Below the pieces are notes generated by a model, which had not been told where the DNA came from, did not search any database, and saw only the letters and a program-made list of their open reading frames with translations. A program made the position numbers and the translations under genes. From Clostridia bacterium (GTDB lineage Bacteria; Bacillota; Clostridia; Christensenellales; Borkfalkiaceae), in the NCBI GenBank assembly GCA_029061155.1, contig JAIDSQ010000085.1, positions 1-41,212 of the forward strand: 41,212 bases of DNA, written 5' to 3'. Shown in pieces: positions 40,914 through 41,212 of this stretch (position 1 is the stretch's first letter; each line of letters begins with the position of its first letter).

Positions 40914-41212
40914 GTGCTGAACGACGACATCGATTTTAAAATGTTATTTCCGCTGATGACTTTTGAAAGTGACGAAGAATATACTTGTCAGAAATATTTG
41001 AAGACGCGAGGCTTATATCTTTATAAACAGGTTTATGATGCGTTGGTTAAGTGGACACCCAATGTTAATGAAATTAAATATCATCAGTTTTCAAATTTAA
41101 TTCGCTATGATAAAGGAATACGCGATAAACTATATATTTATCTGGCTGCGGCGGAAGAGTATCTGAGAAATATTATTTTTGATGAAATTGAGATAGATAA
41201 AAAACTAAAGGA
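40914..41212 (+). CDS. Partial ORF running off the right edge; possible Abi-like protein
   Basis: GAGG RBS, GTG start: MLNDDIDFKMLFPLMTFESDEEYTCQKYLKTRGLYLYKQVYDALVKWTPNVNEIKYHQFSNLIRYDKGIRDKLYIYLAAAEEYLRNIIFDEIEIDKKLK. YDKGIRDKLYIYLAAAEEYLRN resembles the YD..LR..L......E..LR segment of Abi_2 proteins. Open to the end of the window. Confidence 0.45.
   Translation, partial: MLNDDIDFKMLFPLMTFESDEEYTCQKYLKTRGLYLYKQVYDALVKWTPNVNEIKYHQFSNLIRYDKGIRDKLYIYLAAAEEYLRNIIFDEIEIDKKLK

Overview
The window has two parts. Positions 1 to about 35.6 kb look like ordinary Firmicutes/Clostridia-type chromosome. In order it carries: the 3' part of an M28-like membrane peptidase; a lipoprotein with InlB/Flg_new-type repeats; a hybrid histidine kinase followed closely by a beta-carbonic anhydrase; a membrane protein with three copies of an about 140-aa domain plus a uL15-like C-terminal domain; a single 22.9-kb ORF (7625 aa) for a giant repetitive surface protein with a structured 5' leader; an M60-like (HEYNH) lipoprotein with a discoidin-like domain; and a small 78-aa ORF. 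At about 35.7 kb the base composition becomes AT-rich. The change coincides with a 3'-terminal fragment of a GGGtGRT-family-like gene, which looks like the edge of an integrated element. The element carries a tyrosine recombinase and, directly next to it, the most interesting feature found. Two unrelated convergent ORFs (a membrane/helical-repeat protein and an ATP-grasp D-Ala-D-Ala-ligase-like protein) are bounded by a perfect 35-bp inverted repeat (36996-37030 / 40346-40380). Each repeat copy contains the Shine-Dalgarno sequence, the GTG start codon and the second codon. This fits an invertible either/or expression cassette: one promoter region on the left, a terminator-like hairpin on the right, and inversion choosing which ORF is expressed. 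An Abi-like partial ORF follows, preceded by a motif shared with the cassette's upstream region. No tRNA, rRNA or CRISPR array was recognised. All family assignments are by eye from the translations; no searches were run.
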